Counted from the stretch's first letter, positions 8,548 through 17,951 are shown. The stretch: 64,000 nucleotides of DNA from Defluviicoccus sp. bin129 (GCA_002239065.1 MPNO01000012.1:25738-89737); one strand, 5' to 3'. A program made the numbers and translations. Notes: generated by a model not told the origin, from the sequence alone.

Positions 8548-9510
8548 ATGAAGATGACCACCATCGCGGCGGCGGCGCTTGCCGTCGCGCTGCCGGCGGG
8601 GCTTGCGGTCGCCGCCGACGACTATCCGAACAAGCCGATCAGCCTGATGATCGCCTACAGCCCGGGCGGCGCGACCGACTTCCAGGCCCGCATCGTCACC
8701 ATGGTGGCGGCCAACAAGGACCTGCTGGCCCAGCCGATCGTCATCATCAACCGGCCGGGCGCCGGCGGCCGGACGGGCTGGAACCACTTCGCTTCCAAGG
8801 CGTCGACCGACGGCTACCAGCTCGCGGCCTATAACGTCCCGCACTTCATCGCCCAGTCGATCAAGTTCAAGGTCAAGTACAACATCGACAACCTCGAGCC
8901 GATCGCCAACTGGGGCGCCGATCCGGCGGTGCTGGTCGTCAACAAGGACAGCAAGTTCAATTCGGTGAAGGACCTGGCGGCCTGGGCGAAGGACAACCCG
9001 GGCAAGGTGACGGTCTCGGGCGCCGGCCTGTTCGTCGGCCACCACATCGCCTTCCTGCAGATCCAGAACGCCCTCGGCGTGAAGCTGAGCTATGTCCCGC
9101 ACAAGGGCGGCGCGCCGGCGCTCAAGTCGGTGCTGGGCGGCCAGGTGATGGCGGGGGTCAACAACCTGTCGGACGCGTTCCGCAGCCGCGCCAATCTGAA
9201 GATCCTCGGCATCGCCGATCTCCAGCGGGACAAGCAGTTCCTGCCCGACGTCCCGACCTTCAAGGAGCAGGGCTACGATGTCGACGATTCGTCGGTGAAC
9301 TTCCGCGGCATCATGGTCCGCAAGGGCACGCCGCAGGCGGTCATCGACAAGCTGGCCAAGATCGCGCCCGCCATGTTCGCGAACGGGCGCGTCGCCAAGC
9401 AGATGCGTATCGGCGGCTCGCCCATCCGCATCATGGACCGCGCCGCGGTGAAAAAGATGTGGGCCGAGCGCCAGACCTTCTTGACCGGCCTGCTCAAGGG
9501 GCTGAAATAG
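8548..9510 (+). CDS. tctC: Tripartite tricarboxylate transporter substrate-binding protein TctC
   Basis: Periplasmic substrate-binding protein of the TTT importer (Bug/TctC family), 320 residues. A signal peptide (MKMTTIAAAALAVALPAG, ending near AVAA) precedes DDYPNKPISLMIAYSPGGATD; the INRPGAGGRTGWNHFASK, VSGAGLFVGHHIAFLQI and YVPHKGGAPALKSVLGGQV segments are typical. ATG at 8548 has GGAGGA 8 bases upstream. It binds an organic anion for TctAB; the downstream acyl-CoA ligase and sulfoacetaldehyde dehydrogenase suggest sulfoacetate. The ligand is not readable from sequence alone. Confidence 0.87.
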   Translation: MKMTTIAAAALAVALPAGLAVAADDYPNKPISLMIAYSPGGATDFQARIVTMVAANKDLLAQPIVIINRPGAGGRTGWNHFASKASTDGYQLAAYNVPHFIAQSIKFKVKYNIDNLEPIANWGADPAVLVVNKDSKFNSVKDLAAWAKDNPGKVTVSGAGLFVGHHIAFLQIQNALGVKLSYVPHKGGAPALKSVLGGQVMAGVNNLSDAFRSRANLKILGIADLQRDKQFLPDVPTFKEQGYDVDDSSVNFRGIMVRKGTPQAVIDKLAKIAPAMFANGRVAKQMRIGGSPIRIMDRAAVKKMWAERQTFLTGLLKGLK

Positions 9511-9590
9511 GCGTATTCCCCGGCAACCCGCCGCCGTCCGTCGCGAGAAGGCGGATGGCGGCGGCGCCCGGCCAATATACGGAGAGCGCG

Positions 9591-11048
9591 GTGACTGACG
9601 AGCTTGTGGCAACGATGGCCCGGCCGCCAACGGACGAGGGGGCGATGCCGGATTCGGATCCGGAAACCATCGTCGCCGGCCTGATCGACCGGGCCCGGGC
9701 GGCGATGGATGCTTACGAGAACCACGACCAGGCGCGGGTCGACGAGGCCGTCACCGCGCTCGCCTGGTCGCTCTACAAGCCGGAGAACGCCCGGGCGCTG
9801 GCCGAGCTGGCGGTCGAGGACACCGGGCTCGGCGACGTGGAGAGCAAGGTCGTCAAGAACACCCGCAAGACGTTCGGCACCCTGCGCGACCTGATGCGGG
9901 TCCGCACGGTCGGCGTGATCGAGGATCTGCCCGGGCGCGGCCTGGTGAAGTACGGCAAGCCGGTCGGTGTCGTCGGCGCCGTCTGCCCGTCGACCAACCC
10001 GGCGGCGACCCCGGTCAACAAGGCCATGATGGCGCTGAAGGGCGGCAACGCGGTCATCATCGCGCCCTCGCCCGCGGGCCAGAAGACCACGCTGGAGACC
10101 GTGCGCCTGATGCGCGCGGAGCTCGCCAAGGCCGGCCATCCGCAAGACCTGGTGCAGATCCTGCCGCCGCCGGTCGACAAGGCGATGACCCAGGCGCTGA
10201 TGAACCGGAGCGATCTAGTCGTCGTCACCGGCAGCCAGAACAACGTCCGCCGCGCGATGAAATCCGGCACGGTGACCATCGGCGTCGGCCCCGGCAACGT
10301 GCCGGTCATCATCGATTCGACCGCCGATCTCGCCGACGCGGCGCAAAAGATCTGCGCGTCCAAGATCTTCGACAACGCGACTTCCTGCTCGTCGGAGAAC
10401 GCCGTCATCGTTCTCGACGATGTCTACGAAGCCGCCATGGCGGCGCTGGTCGAGGCCGGCGGCTACCGCTGCACCCCGTCCGAGAAGGCGGAAATCGAGG
10501 CTGTGCTGTGGCGGGGCGGGATGCTGAACCGCCGCGTCATCGCCAAGGACGCCGATGTCGCCGCGCGCGCCTTCGGACTGCCGGAAGCGGCCGAACGCGC
10601 CAAATTCTTCATGGTCGAGGAGGCGGAGGTCGGCGGCAAACACTCCTTCGCCGACGAGAAGCTCTCGCTGGTGCTCACGGTCTACCGCGCCGGGGATTTC
10701 GCCGACGCCAGGCGGATCGCGACGGCGATCCTGCGGGTCACCGGCCTCGGCCACTCGGTCGGCATCCACACCGCGGACCCGGACCGGGCGCGCGAGCTCG
10801 CGGCGTCGACCGATGTCGTCCGGGTGCTGGTCAACCAAGCCCACACCTTCGGCAACGGCGGCAGCTTCGACAACGCCATGCCGTTCACCCTGTCGATGGG
10901 CGGCGGCACATGGGCCGGCAACACGATCTCGGACAATCTCAACTGGTCCCATTTCATCAACGTCACCCATCTGGTGACCACGATCCCCGAGGATCGGCCG
11001 AGCGAGGCGGAGATGTTCGCCGACCACTGGGCGAAATATGGGCGCTAG
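9591..11048 (+). CDS. sauS: Sulfoacetaldehyde dehydrogenase (CoA-acylating), SauS-like
   Basis: CoA-dependent aldehyde dehydrogenase, about 485 residues from the GTG at 9591 (GGAG 6 bases upstream; an in-frame ATG at 9555 is an alternative). Visible: the nucleotide-binding segment VGVVGAVCPSTNPAATPVNK, ALKGGNAVIIAPSPAGQKT, VVTGSQNNVRRAM, and the catalytic cysteine in DNATSCSSEN (about residue 266), the acylating-type arrangement of AdhE/SauS-like enzymes. In sulfoacetate degradation SauS reduces sulfoacetyl-CoA to sulfoacetaldehyde, the Xsc substrate encoded 9 kb away. The SucCD-like ligase downstream and TTT importer upstream support this. Another acylating aldehyde substrate, such as succinate semialdehyde, is possible. 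Confidence 0.75.
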   Translation: MTDELVATMARPPTDEGAMPDSDPETIVAGLIDRARAAMDAYENHDQARVDEAVTALAWSLYKPENARALAELAVEDTGLGDVESKVVKNTRKTFGTLRDLMRVRTVGVIEDLPGRGLVKYGKPVGVVGAVCPSTNPAATPVNKAMMALKGGNAVIIAPSPAGQKTTLETVRLMRAELAKAGHPQDLVQILPPPVDKAMTQALMNRSDLVVVTGSQNNVRRAMKSGTVTIGVGPGNVPVIIDSTADLADAAQKICASKIFDNATSCSSENAVIVLDDVYEAAMAALVEAGGYRCTPSEKAEIEAVLWRGGMLNRRVIAKDADVAARAFGLPEAAERAKFFMVEEAEVGGKHSFADEKLSLVLTVYRAGDFADARRIATAILRVTGLGHSVGIHTADPDRARELAASTDVVRVLVNQAHTFGNGGSFDNAMPFTLSMGGGTWAGNTISDNLNWSHFINVTHLVTTIPEDRPSEAEMFADHWAKYGR

Positions 11049-11090
11049 ACACGCCCGCCCGGGCACGCGCGGGCGCGATCGCGGCACGCC

Positions 11091-12221
11091 ATGAATTTCG
11101 AGGAACATGCCGGCAAGGCGCTGCTCAAGGCGCGGGGAATGCCGGTACCCGACGGAAGGACGGTCGATTCGCCCGATGGCGCGGCCGACGCCGCGAACGC
11201 GCTCGGCGGACCCTGCATCGTCAAGGCCCAGGCGCCGACCGGCAAGCGCGGCAAGGCCGGCGGTATCCGTCCCGCGGACTCGCCCCGGGAGGCCCGCGCC
11301 GCGGCGTCGAACATTCTCGGCATGGCCATCGACGGATATCGGGTCGAACGCCTGCTCGTCGAGCGGCGGATCGCGATTGCCGCCGAGCTCTACGCCGCGG
11401 TGCTGACGGATCCGGAGAGCCGCGGGCCGGTCGTGCTGTTCTCGACGAAAGGCGGCATGGAGGTCGAGGAAATCGCCGCCGCCGAGCCCGGGGCCATGCG
11501 CCGGATCGAGGTCGATATCGCCCGGGGACTGACCGCCGGGCAGGCTTCCGCTGCCCTGTCCGGCATGGACCTGCTCGGACAATCGGATGCGGTCGCTTGG
11601 TTTCTGGCCAAGCTGTACGCGGCCTATCGGGCGCTCGATGCGGAATTGCTGGAAATCAATCCGCTGGCGCTGACCGATGACGGCCGGCTGCTCTGTCTCG
11701 ACTGCAAGTACACGATGGACGATTCATCGGCCGGCCGGCAGGCGCCGGTGGCCGAAGCCGGCGCGCCCGAACGCATGACGGCGCTGGAGGCCGAAGCCCA
11801 TGAAGCGGGCCTGAAGTATATCGAGCTCGACGGCAGCGTCGGCGTGCTGGCCAACGGCGCAGGGCTCACCATGGCGACCATGGACGCGATCGCCCATTAC
11901 GGGGGCCGGCCGGCCAATTTCCTGGAGATCGGCGGCGAGGCCTATACCAAGGCCGAGACCGCGCTCACCATCCTGCTCGGGAATCCCGGCATCCGGTCCC
12001 TGCTGATCAATTTCTGCGGCGCCTTCGCGCGAACCGACGTGATGGCGGAAGGCGTCGTCCGGGCGTGGCGGAAGCTCGATCCCGATATCCCGGTCTTCTT
12101 CTCCATCCACGGCACCGGGGAGGAAGAGGCGGTGGCGCTGGTCGAACGCGAGCTGGGCCACCGGCCCTACGATTTGATGGACGATGCGGTGCGGGCGGCG
12201 GTCGGCGCGGCGGCGTCATGA
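11091..12221 (+). CDS. ADP-forming acyl-CoA ligase, beta subunit (SucC-like; putative sulfoacetate-CoA ligase)
   Basis: SucC-type ATP-grasp subunit, 376 residues. Family marks: N-terminus MNFEEHAGKALLKARGMPVP, the RGKAGGI phosphate/nucleotide loop, LLVERRIAIAAELY, metal-site ELLEINPLALT, and the C-terminal ligase part GVLANGAGLTMATMDAI and FLEIGGEA. It is the partner of the SucD-like gene that overlaps its stop (ATGA). A housekeeping succinyl-CoA synthetase would normally sit with TCA genes; here it follows sauS and a TTT importer, so activation of sulfoacetate to sulfoacetyl-CoA with ADP formation (SauCD-type) is proposed by context. Confidence 0.8.
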   Translation: MNFEEHAGKALLKARGMPVPDGRTVDSPDGAADAANALGGPCIVKAQAPTGKRGKAGGIRPADSPREARAAASNILGMAIDGYRVERLLVERRIAIAAELYAAVLTDPESRGPVVLFSTKGGMEVEEIAAAEPGAMRRIEVDIARGLTAGQASAALSGMDLLGQSDAVAWFLAKLYAAYRALDAELLEINPLALTDDGRLLCLDCKYTMDDSSAGRQAPVAEAGAPERMTALEAEAHEAGLKYIELDGSVGVLANGAGLTMATMDAIAHYGGRPANFLEIGGEAYTKAETALTILLGNPGIRSLLINFCGAFARTDVMAEGVVRAWRKLDPDIPVFFSIHGTGEEEAVALVERELGHRPYDLMDDAVRAAVGAAAS

Positions 12222-13114
12222 TCCTGCGCCGGGAACACCGCATCCTGGTCCAGGGCGTGACCGGAAAGCAGGGCAGCTTCTGGACCCGGGCGATGATCGA
12301 CTACGGCGCGGCGGCGGTCGGCGGGGTCAATCCCCGAAAAGCCGGAACGGTGCATCTCGGCCTGCCGGTCTTCGCTTCGGCCGTCGAGGCGGCCCGGGAA
12401 GCGCCGTTCGACGCGGCGCTGATGTTCATTCCCCCGGCGATGGCGAGACAGGCCGCGTTCGATGCCTGCGAGGCCGGCGCGCGACTCGTGGTCTGCCTGA
12501 CCGAGCATATCCCGGCCCATGACGTGATGGAGATGCTGGCGGCGGCGCGGGCCAACGGCACGCGGATCGTGGGGCCCAACACCGCCGGGCTGGTCACCCC
12601 CGGGGAAACCTTCGCGGGCATCCTGCCGGCGTTCAATCGGAGGGTGTTCCGGCCCGGGGGCGTCGGGGTGATTTCCCGCTCCGGCAGCCTGGGAACCCTG
12701 GTCAGCCTCGTGCTGACCCAGCACGGCTACGGCCAGTCGGCGGTCTACGGCGTCGGCGGCGATCCGATCGTCGGCACGACGACGCGCGAAGCGCTCGAAA
12801 TCCTCGACGCCGACCCGCGCACCGAGGCGGTGGTGATCTGCGGCGAGATCGGCGGCAGCGCCGAAGAGGAGGCCGCCGAATACGCCGCCGGCATGGCCAA
12901 GCCGGTGGTCGCCTTCGTGGCCGGCCGCACCTCGCCGCCGGGGAAGAAAATGGGCCATGCCGGCGCAATAATCGCCGGCGGAAAGGGCGACTACCGCTCC
13001 AAGCGAACGGCGCTGGAGGCCGCGGGTGTCGCCGTCGCCGATGTGCCGAGCGACATTCCCGGACTGCTGTCGGCGGTCACAGCAGACAGACGCGCTCCGC
13101 CAATTCGTCGATGA
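12218..13114 (+). CDS. ADP-forming acyl-CoA ligase, alpha subunit (SucD-like; putative sulfoacetate-CoA ligase)
   Basis: SucD-type CoA-binding and phosphohistidine subunit, 298 residues. The CoA-binding Rossmann start reads [19 protein letters not shown], followed by [18 protein letters not shown]; the phosphorylated histidine is in [18 protein letters not shown] at 12218 overlaps the beta-subunit stop by 4 bases. Its 3' end overlaps the convergent ThDP enzyme gene by 38 bp (13077-13114). Substrate assignment to sulfoacetate is inferred from sauS immediately upstream; malate or succinate cannot be excluded. Confidence 0.8.
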   Translation: MILRREHRILVQGVTGKQGSFWTRAMIDYGAAAVGGVNPRKAGTVHLGLPVFASAVEAAREAPFDAALMFIPPAMARQAAFDACEAGARLVVCLTEHIPAHDVMEMLAAARANGTRIVGPNTAGLVTPGETFAGILPAFNRRVFRPGGVGVISRSGSLGTLVSLVLTQHGYGQSAVYGVGGDPIVGTTTREALEILDADPRTEAVVICGEIGGSAEEEAAEYAAGMAKPVVAFVAGRTSPPGKKMGHAGAIIAGGKGDYRSKRTALEAAGVAVADVPSDIPGLLSAVTADRRAPPIRR

Positions 13115-14762
13115 GCACGCGCTGGTTTTCGCGGTAGTCGATCGGCGCTTCGACGACGTGCACGCCGCCGTCCCGGAAACAGCTCTCGAGCAACGGCGCG
13201 AACCCGTCCGCCGCGCCGACGCGGTGCCCCGCCGCGCCATAGCTCGCGGCGTAGGAAACGAAGTCCGGGTTGCCGAAGCCGAGCCCCCAATCGGGCAGCC
13301 CCGCATCGGCCTGTTTCCAGCGGATCATGCCGTAGCTGTCGTCGCGCAGAATCAGCACCACCAGGTCGAGGCCGAGGCGGACGGCGGTTTCCAGCTCCTG
13401 GCTGTTCATCATGAAGCCGCCATCGCCGCAGATCGCCATCACCCGGCGGCCGGGGTACAGCATCGCCGTCATCATCGCCGAGGGGAGGCCGGCTCCCATG
13501 GTCGCCAGCGCGTTGTCGAGCAGCACCGTGTTCGATTGCCGGGTCGGGTAGTTGCGCGCGAACCAGATCTTGTAGGTCCCGTTGTCCAGCGCGACGATGC
13601 CGTCCGGCGGCATGACGGAGCGCACGTCGGCGACGACGCGCTGGGGCAGCAGCGGAAACGACGGGTCGTCGGCGCGCTCGGCGATATGCGCCGTCACCTC
13701 TTCGCGCACCCGCTTGAAATAGGTGAAATCGTGCCCGGGCTGCGGTTCCAGCCGTTCGGTGAGGCGCCGGAAGCTGGACGCGATGTCGCCCACCAGCTCG
13801 AGCTGCGGGAAATAGACCTCGTCGACCTCGCTGGGGCTGAAATTGACGTGGATGACCTTCTTGCCGCCGTGCTCCATGAAGAAGGGCGGCTTCTCCACCA
13901 CGTCATGGCCGGCATTGATCACCAGATCCGCGCGGTCGATGGCGCAGTGCACGTAGTCGCCCGCCGACAGCGCCGCGGTGCCGATATGGAGGTCCTGGAA
14001 CCGGCCGATCACGCCCTTGCCCATCTGGGTGTCGAAATGAGGAATTCCCGTCTTGGCGACGAAATCTTCGAGCGCGGCGATGATGCGCTTGCGGTTGGCG
14101 CCGGCGCCGACCAGCAGCAGCGGGAACCGGGCCGCGCGGATCATCTCGACGGCGCGGTCGACGGCCAGCGGGTCGCAGTGCGGCCGTCGCGCCGATGTCG
14201 GCGGGAACAGGGGCTGGTCGTCGACCGGTTCGGCGGCGATGTCCTCGGGCAGTTCGATATGCACCGCGCCCGGCCGCTCCTGTTCGGCCAGCCGGAACGC
14301 CTCCCGGACGACGCTGGGGATGGTGCTCCCGTCGACGATCTGCCTGGCGTATTTGGTGAGCGGCCGCATCATCGCCACCACGTCAACGATCTGGAAGCGA
14401 CCCTGCTTGCTGGTCCGGATCGGCTTCTGGCCGGTGATCATCATCATCGGCATGGCGCCCAGCTGGGCGTAGGCCGCCGCGGTGACCAGATTGGTCGCGC
14501 CCGGACCCAGCGTCGCCAGGCACACGCCGGCCTTGCCGGTCAGCCGGCCGTAAGTGGCCGCCATGAAGCCCGCCCCCTGCTCGTGGCGGGTCAACACCAG
14601 CTCGATCCGGGAGGTGCGCAGCGAGTCGAGGAAATCGAGGTTCTCCTCGCCGGGCACGCCGAAGACGTACTCCACCCCCTCGTTTTCCAATGCCTTGACC
14701 AGCAAGTCCGACGCCCGCATCCGTCTGCCGCCGGTCTCGGCGGCGGTTGGTTCGGTGCTCAT
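13077..14762 (-). CDS. Acetolactate synthase-like ThDP-dependent enzyme
   Basis: ThDP enzyme of 561 residues with the three-domain layout of acetolactate synthase/pyruvate oxidase: N-terminal PYR domain (ASDLLVKALENEGVEYVFGV, catalytic glutamate in LTRHEQGAGFMAATYGR), central domain, and C-terminal PP domain with the ThDP/metal motif beginning ICGDGGFMMNSQELETAV. It lies 30 bp after the GltB-like gene and is convergent with the SucD-like gene. Catabolic acetolactate synthase (AlsS-like) is the nearest family label, but no decarboxylase partner is visible and the position among sulfonate genes leaves other 2-oxoacid or aldehyde substrates open. It is clearly not a second Xsc. Confidence 0.78.
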   Translation of the reverse strand: MSTEPTAAETGGRRMRASDLLVKALENEGVEYVFGVPGEENLDFLDSLRTSRIELVLTRHEQGAGFMAATYGRLTGKAGVCLATLGPGATNLVTAAAYAQLGAMPMMMITGQKPIRTSKQGRFQIVDVVAMMRPLTKYARQIVDGSTIPSVVREAFRLAEQERPGAVHIELPEDIAAEPVDDQPLFPPTSARRPHCDPLAVDRAVEMIRAARFPLLLVGAGANRKRIIAALEDFVAKTGIPHFDTQMGKGVIGRFQDLHIGTAALSAGDYVHCAIDRADLVINAGHDVVEKPPFFMEHGGKKVIHVNFSPSEVDEVYFPQLELVGDIASSFRRLTERLEPQPGHDFTYFKRVREEVTAHIAERADDPSFPLLPQRVVADVRSVMPPDGIVALDNGTYKIWFARNYPTRQSNTVLLDNALATMGAGLPSAMMTAMLYPGRRVMAICGDGGFMMNSQELETAVRLGLDLVVLILRDDSYGMIRWKQADAGLPDWGLGFGNPDFVSYAASYGAAGHRVGAADGFAPLLESCFRDGGVHVVEAPIDYRENQRVLIDELAERVCLL

Positions 14763-14792
14763 GGGAGGCTCCTCGAAGGCTGGCGGATTGGC

Positions 14793-16316
14793 CTATGCAA
14801 CGTCGCGGGACGCATATTCGGGAAGCAGATCGGGAACCGGGTAGCGCTCGTCGAGGGGGATCGACTTGCCGTCCCCCAGCGCGACCCGGCAGTGATAGCG
14901 CTTGAGCGCGCGCGGATGTGCGACCCCGCAGGAGTGGCTGATGATGCCGGTGCCGTAGCGCAGCTTGTCGACGAAGTTCTTGACCCGCACGGCCTTGACC
15001 TCCGGATCGAGCCCGCGCTGTAATCGGCGGTCGTGGGTGGTGATCCCGGTGGGGCATGTGTTGCGGTTGCACTTGAGCGACTGGATGCAGCCAAGCGCGA
15101 ACATGAAGCCGCGCGCCGACACCACGAAATCCGCGCCCACGCAGTACGCCCATGCCACTTCCGCCGGCGTGATCAGCTTGCCCGAGGCGATCACCCTGAC
15201 CCGTTCCCGCAACCCGTGGCGCATCAGGGTGTCGACCACGACCGGCAGCGCTTCCTTGATCGGCATGCCGACATTGTCCATCAGCGGCATGGGCGCCGCC
15301 CCGGTGCCGCCGTCGCCGGAATCCACGGTGATGAAATCCGGTGCCGATTCCACGCCGCGCGCGTGAACCTCCCGGCACATGCTCTCGATCCAGCCATACG
15401 CGCCGACCACGGTCTTGAAGCCGACCGGCTTTCCGGTGACGTCGCGAATGCGGCGGATCGCGTCCAGCAGGTCGGGCACGGAATCGATGTCGAGGTGGCG
15501 GTTCGGCGAGATCGAGTCCCGGTACGGCGGGATGCCGCGGATCCCGGCGATCTCCTCGGTGACCTTGGCGGCCGGCAGGATGCCGCCCTTGCCCGGCTTG
15601 GCGCCCTGGCTGAGCTTGAGTTCGAACATCCGGATCTGTTCATGGGCCGCCACCTCGCGCAGCCTGTCGTCGCTCAAATTGCCCTCGCCGTCGCGCACCC
15701 CGTATTTCGCGGTGCCGATCTGGAACACGACGTCGCAGCCGCCTTCGAGGTGGTAGGGCGCCAACCCGCCCTCGCCGGTATTGAGCCAGCAGCCGGCGAG
15801 CGCGGCGCCCTTCGACAGGGCGCGGACCGCGGGTTGCGAGATCGCGCCGAAGCTCATGCCCGAAACGTTGACGATCGACTGGGCCACATAGGGCTGCCGG
15901 GCGAACGGGCCGATGGTCAGCGCCGGCGCCGGTTCGCTGTCCTCGTCGATCTTCGGGAACGGGCAGTTGACGAAGATGACCGTGCCCGCCGGCAGGAGCG
16001 ATTTCGTCGAGCCGAACGCGACCGTGTTGTCGACGCCGCGCGAGGACTTGTAGACCCAGTCGCGCTCCGCCCTGTTAAAGGGCATTTCTTCGCGATCCAT
16101 GGCGAAGAAATACTGCCGGAAATATTCGCCGAGGGTGGTGAAGAGACGGCGAAACCGGCCGATGACCGGATAGTTGCGCCGTACCGCGTCCGCCGTCTGC
16201 GAGACGTCGATGACGAACATCACCGCGACGACCAGGAAGACGATGCCCAGGGCCAGCACGAACAACGTCGTCAGGACGTTTATGCCGGTCATCGTGAAAG
16301 AGGCGAACAAGGACAT
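14793..16316 (-). CDS. Membrane-anchored FMN-binding glutamate synthase-family protein
   Basis: GltB-like flavoprotein, 507 residues. One N-terminal membrane segment (about residues 10-35) anchors it. The body resembles the FMN domain of glutamate synthase: QSIVNVSGMSFGAISQPAVR, LNTGEGGLAPYHLEGG, LSQGAKPGKGGILPAAKV, TVDSGDGGTGAAP. A C-X5-C-X4-C set in CIQSLKCNRNTCPTG matches the 3Fe-4S ligands of GOGAT. It lacks the amidotransferase and central domains, so true glutamate synthase activity is unlikely. The anchor and Fe-S/FMN centres suggest a membrane-linked oxidoreductase of unknown substrate. It forms a minus-strand run with the ThDP enzyme downstream and the amidase upstream. Confidence 0.8.
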   Translation of the reverse strand: MSLFASFTMTGINVLTTLFVLALGIVFLVVAVMFVIDVSQTADAVRRNYPVIGRFRRLFTTLGEYFRQYFFAMDREEMPFNRAERDWVYKSSRGVDNTVAFGSTKSLLPAGTVIFVNCPFPKIDEDSEPAPALTIGPFARQPYVAQSIVNVSGMSFGAISQPAVRALSKGAALAGCWLNTGEGGLAPYHLEGGCDVVFQIGTAKYGVRDGEGNLSDDRLREVAAHEQIRMFELKLSQGAKPGKGGILPAAKVTEEIAGIRGIPPYRDSISPNRHLDIDSVPDLLDAIRRIRDVTGKPVGFKTVVGAYGWIESMCREVHARGVESAPDFITVDSGDGGTGAAPMPLMDNVGMPIKEALPVVVDTLMRHGLRERVRVIASGKLITPAEVAWAYCVGADFVVSARGFMFALGCIQSLKCNRNTCPTGITTHDRRLQRGLDPEVKAVRVKNFVDKLRYGTGIISHSCGVAHPRALKRYHCRVALGDGKSIPLDERYPVPDLLPEYASRDVA

Positions 16317-16413
16317 TGTGCAACCCTTCCGTTGCCCAGGCGGCGCCCGCGTTCGAGCCTGGATCGCCCGCCGCGGTCGCCAGACCTTTCAAGTATAGCT
16401 TGACCCGCCCCGA

Positions 16414-17951
16414 TCAAGCCGCGCGTTGTCGCCCCGGGGGAAGCCCGATGCGATGGCATGCCCGGCCCAGCGCGCGCTCGCAGGCAAGCGCGAGGGCGAG
16501 CGCGGTTTCCTCGTCGCCGCCGCGCGCGACGACGTGCAGCCCGACCGGCATTCCGGCGCCGTCGAGCGCCACCGGCAGGGTGACCGCGCACATGCCGAGC
16601 AGGCTCGCGGTGTTGGTGTTTCGCACCAGCCGCATGTTGCGCCTGAGCTGCTCCTCGGCGTTTCCGAGATCGGCCATGTCGGGCGGGGTGAGCGGCAGGG
16701 TCGGCCCGACCAGCGCGTGCATCCCGTCGAAGGAGGCATGCGCCTCGCGCGTCAGCTCGCCCAGCCGGTGCACGCGCTGGAGGTGCTCCGAGGCGGACAA
16801 TGCCTCCATGTTCTCGATCCGGATCGCCACCGCCGGGTCCAGATCGGCGCGATACGCCGACATCTCGCCGGTGATGAACCTCGCGAAGTAGCCGACATGC
16901 AGCCCGCCATCCCGGAATATCCCGGTGGCGGGCTCGAATTGCGGCATGGTCGCCGGCGACACGCGCAGGCCGGACCGGGCGAGCTCGTCGAGCGCGGATT
17001 TGACGCCTTCGGCGATGCCGGGATCGCAATCCTCGAAATACCAGTCGCACAGCCCGACATGGAAGTCGGCCAGATCGGCGGTGGCGACCCGCCGCGTCCA
17101 GGCGACGGCGTCTTCCTCCACACCCGGGTCGATGGCGGCGAAACCGATCGTCATGTCGGCGACCGAGCGCGCGAGCACGCCCGCCGTGTCGAGCGGCGGG
17201 CGCCACGGCACGATGCCCGCCGGCGGCCCCCCCCCCCCCCGGGGCGGGGGGCGGCAAACCCGCCCGCAGTGGCGGCGCCCGGCCGCGCGAGCCCGCCCGC
17301 CGTGTCGAGCGGCGGGCTCAACGGCACGATGCCCGCGGTCGACCAGCGCCCCGCCGTCGGACGGATCCCCGCGTTGCCGGTCATCGAGGCCGGGATACGC
17401 ACCGAACCCGCCGTGTCGGAGCCGATCGCGAGCAGCGCCGATCCCTCGCCAAGGCTGACGCCCGCGCCCGAGCTCGAGCCCCCGGGCGAGCGATGCACGG
17501 ACGCGTCCCACGGGTTGCGCGGCGCGCCCCAGTGGGGGTTGGCGCCGAGCCCGCCATAGGCGAACTGCACCGTGTGGGTCTTCCCGCTGACCACCGCCAG
17601 CTGACGGCGGAGCGAGCGGACGACCGGCCCTTCGCCGCGCCATTCGTCCGGCAGTTCGCGCAGGCAGCCGGCGAAGGTCGGATAGCCGGCGACCCCGAAC
17701 AGGTCCTTGATCGAGACCGGGATCCCTTGCAGCGGGCCGAGATCGTTGTGGGTGGCGCGCGCCGCATCGGCGAGCCCGGCCTCGCCGCGCACGCGATCGG
17801 GGTCGAAGGTCTTGTATGCGTGGAGCGCGTCGCCGCGCGCTTCATGGTTGGCGATTGCCCAGTCGGCGATGGCGGCGGAACTCAGCCGGCCCGCGCGCAG
17901 CCCGGCGATGATCGTTTCGAGCGTGTCGGTCTCAAGGTTCGGATCGGCCAT
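16414..17951 (-). pseudogene. Amidase-signature hydrolase, interrupted by a 116-bp frameshifting insertion
   Basis: Amidase signature family (Ser-cisSer-Lys). The N-terminal part has the catalytic lysine in VSIKDLFGVAG, the cis-serine in PGGSSSGAG and the nucleophile serine in GSDTAGSVRIPAS; the C-terminal part ends in PVGLHVVARGGDEETALALA. The halves are in different frames because of extra sequence around 17221-17336: a segment near GIVPLSPPLDTAG is present twice, the second time corrupted, with a C-run and a G-run between. The copies are offset by 116 bases (2 mod 3); removing them restores one frame of about 473 residues, a normal amidase length. The biased errors suggest an assembly artefact, so the gene may be intact in the organism. 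Confidence 0.85.
17141..17336. repeat. Imperfect tandem duplication with poly-C/poly-G tract inside the amidase
   Basis: Bases 17141-17220 and about 17255-17336 are copies that agree perfectly at one end (CCCGCCGTGTCGAGCGGCGG shared) and degrade towards the other, where A and T are replaced by C or G. Between them lies a 14-base C run (17227-17240) followed by G runs. This reads like low-quality read ends or two-colour-chemistry poly-G joined into the assembly rather than biological repeats. Confidence 0.75.

Noticed and set aside
11091..13114. Housekeeping succinyl-CoA synthetase
   Set aside because: Family is right, but linkage to sauS and a TTT importer and lack of TCA-cycle neighbours favour a pathway-specific ligase; kept as an alternative in the entries.
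14793..16316. Bona fide glutamate synthase large subunit
   Set aside because: Only the FMN domain and 3Fe-4S cysteines are present, with a membrane anchor; glutaminase and central domains are absent.
17227..17250. Phase-variable homopolymer in the amidase
   Set aside because: The flanking duplicate is degraded by C/G-biased substitutions and an intracellular amidase is not a usual phase-variable target; artefact is more likely.
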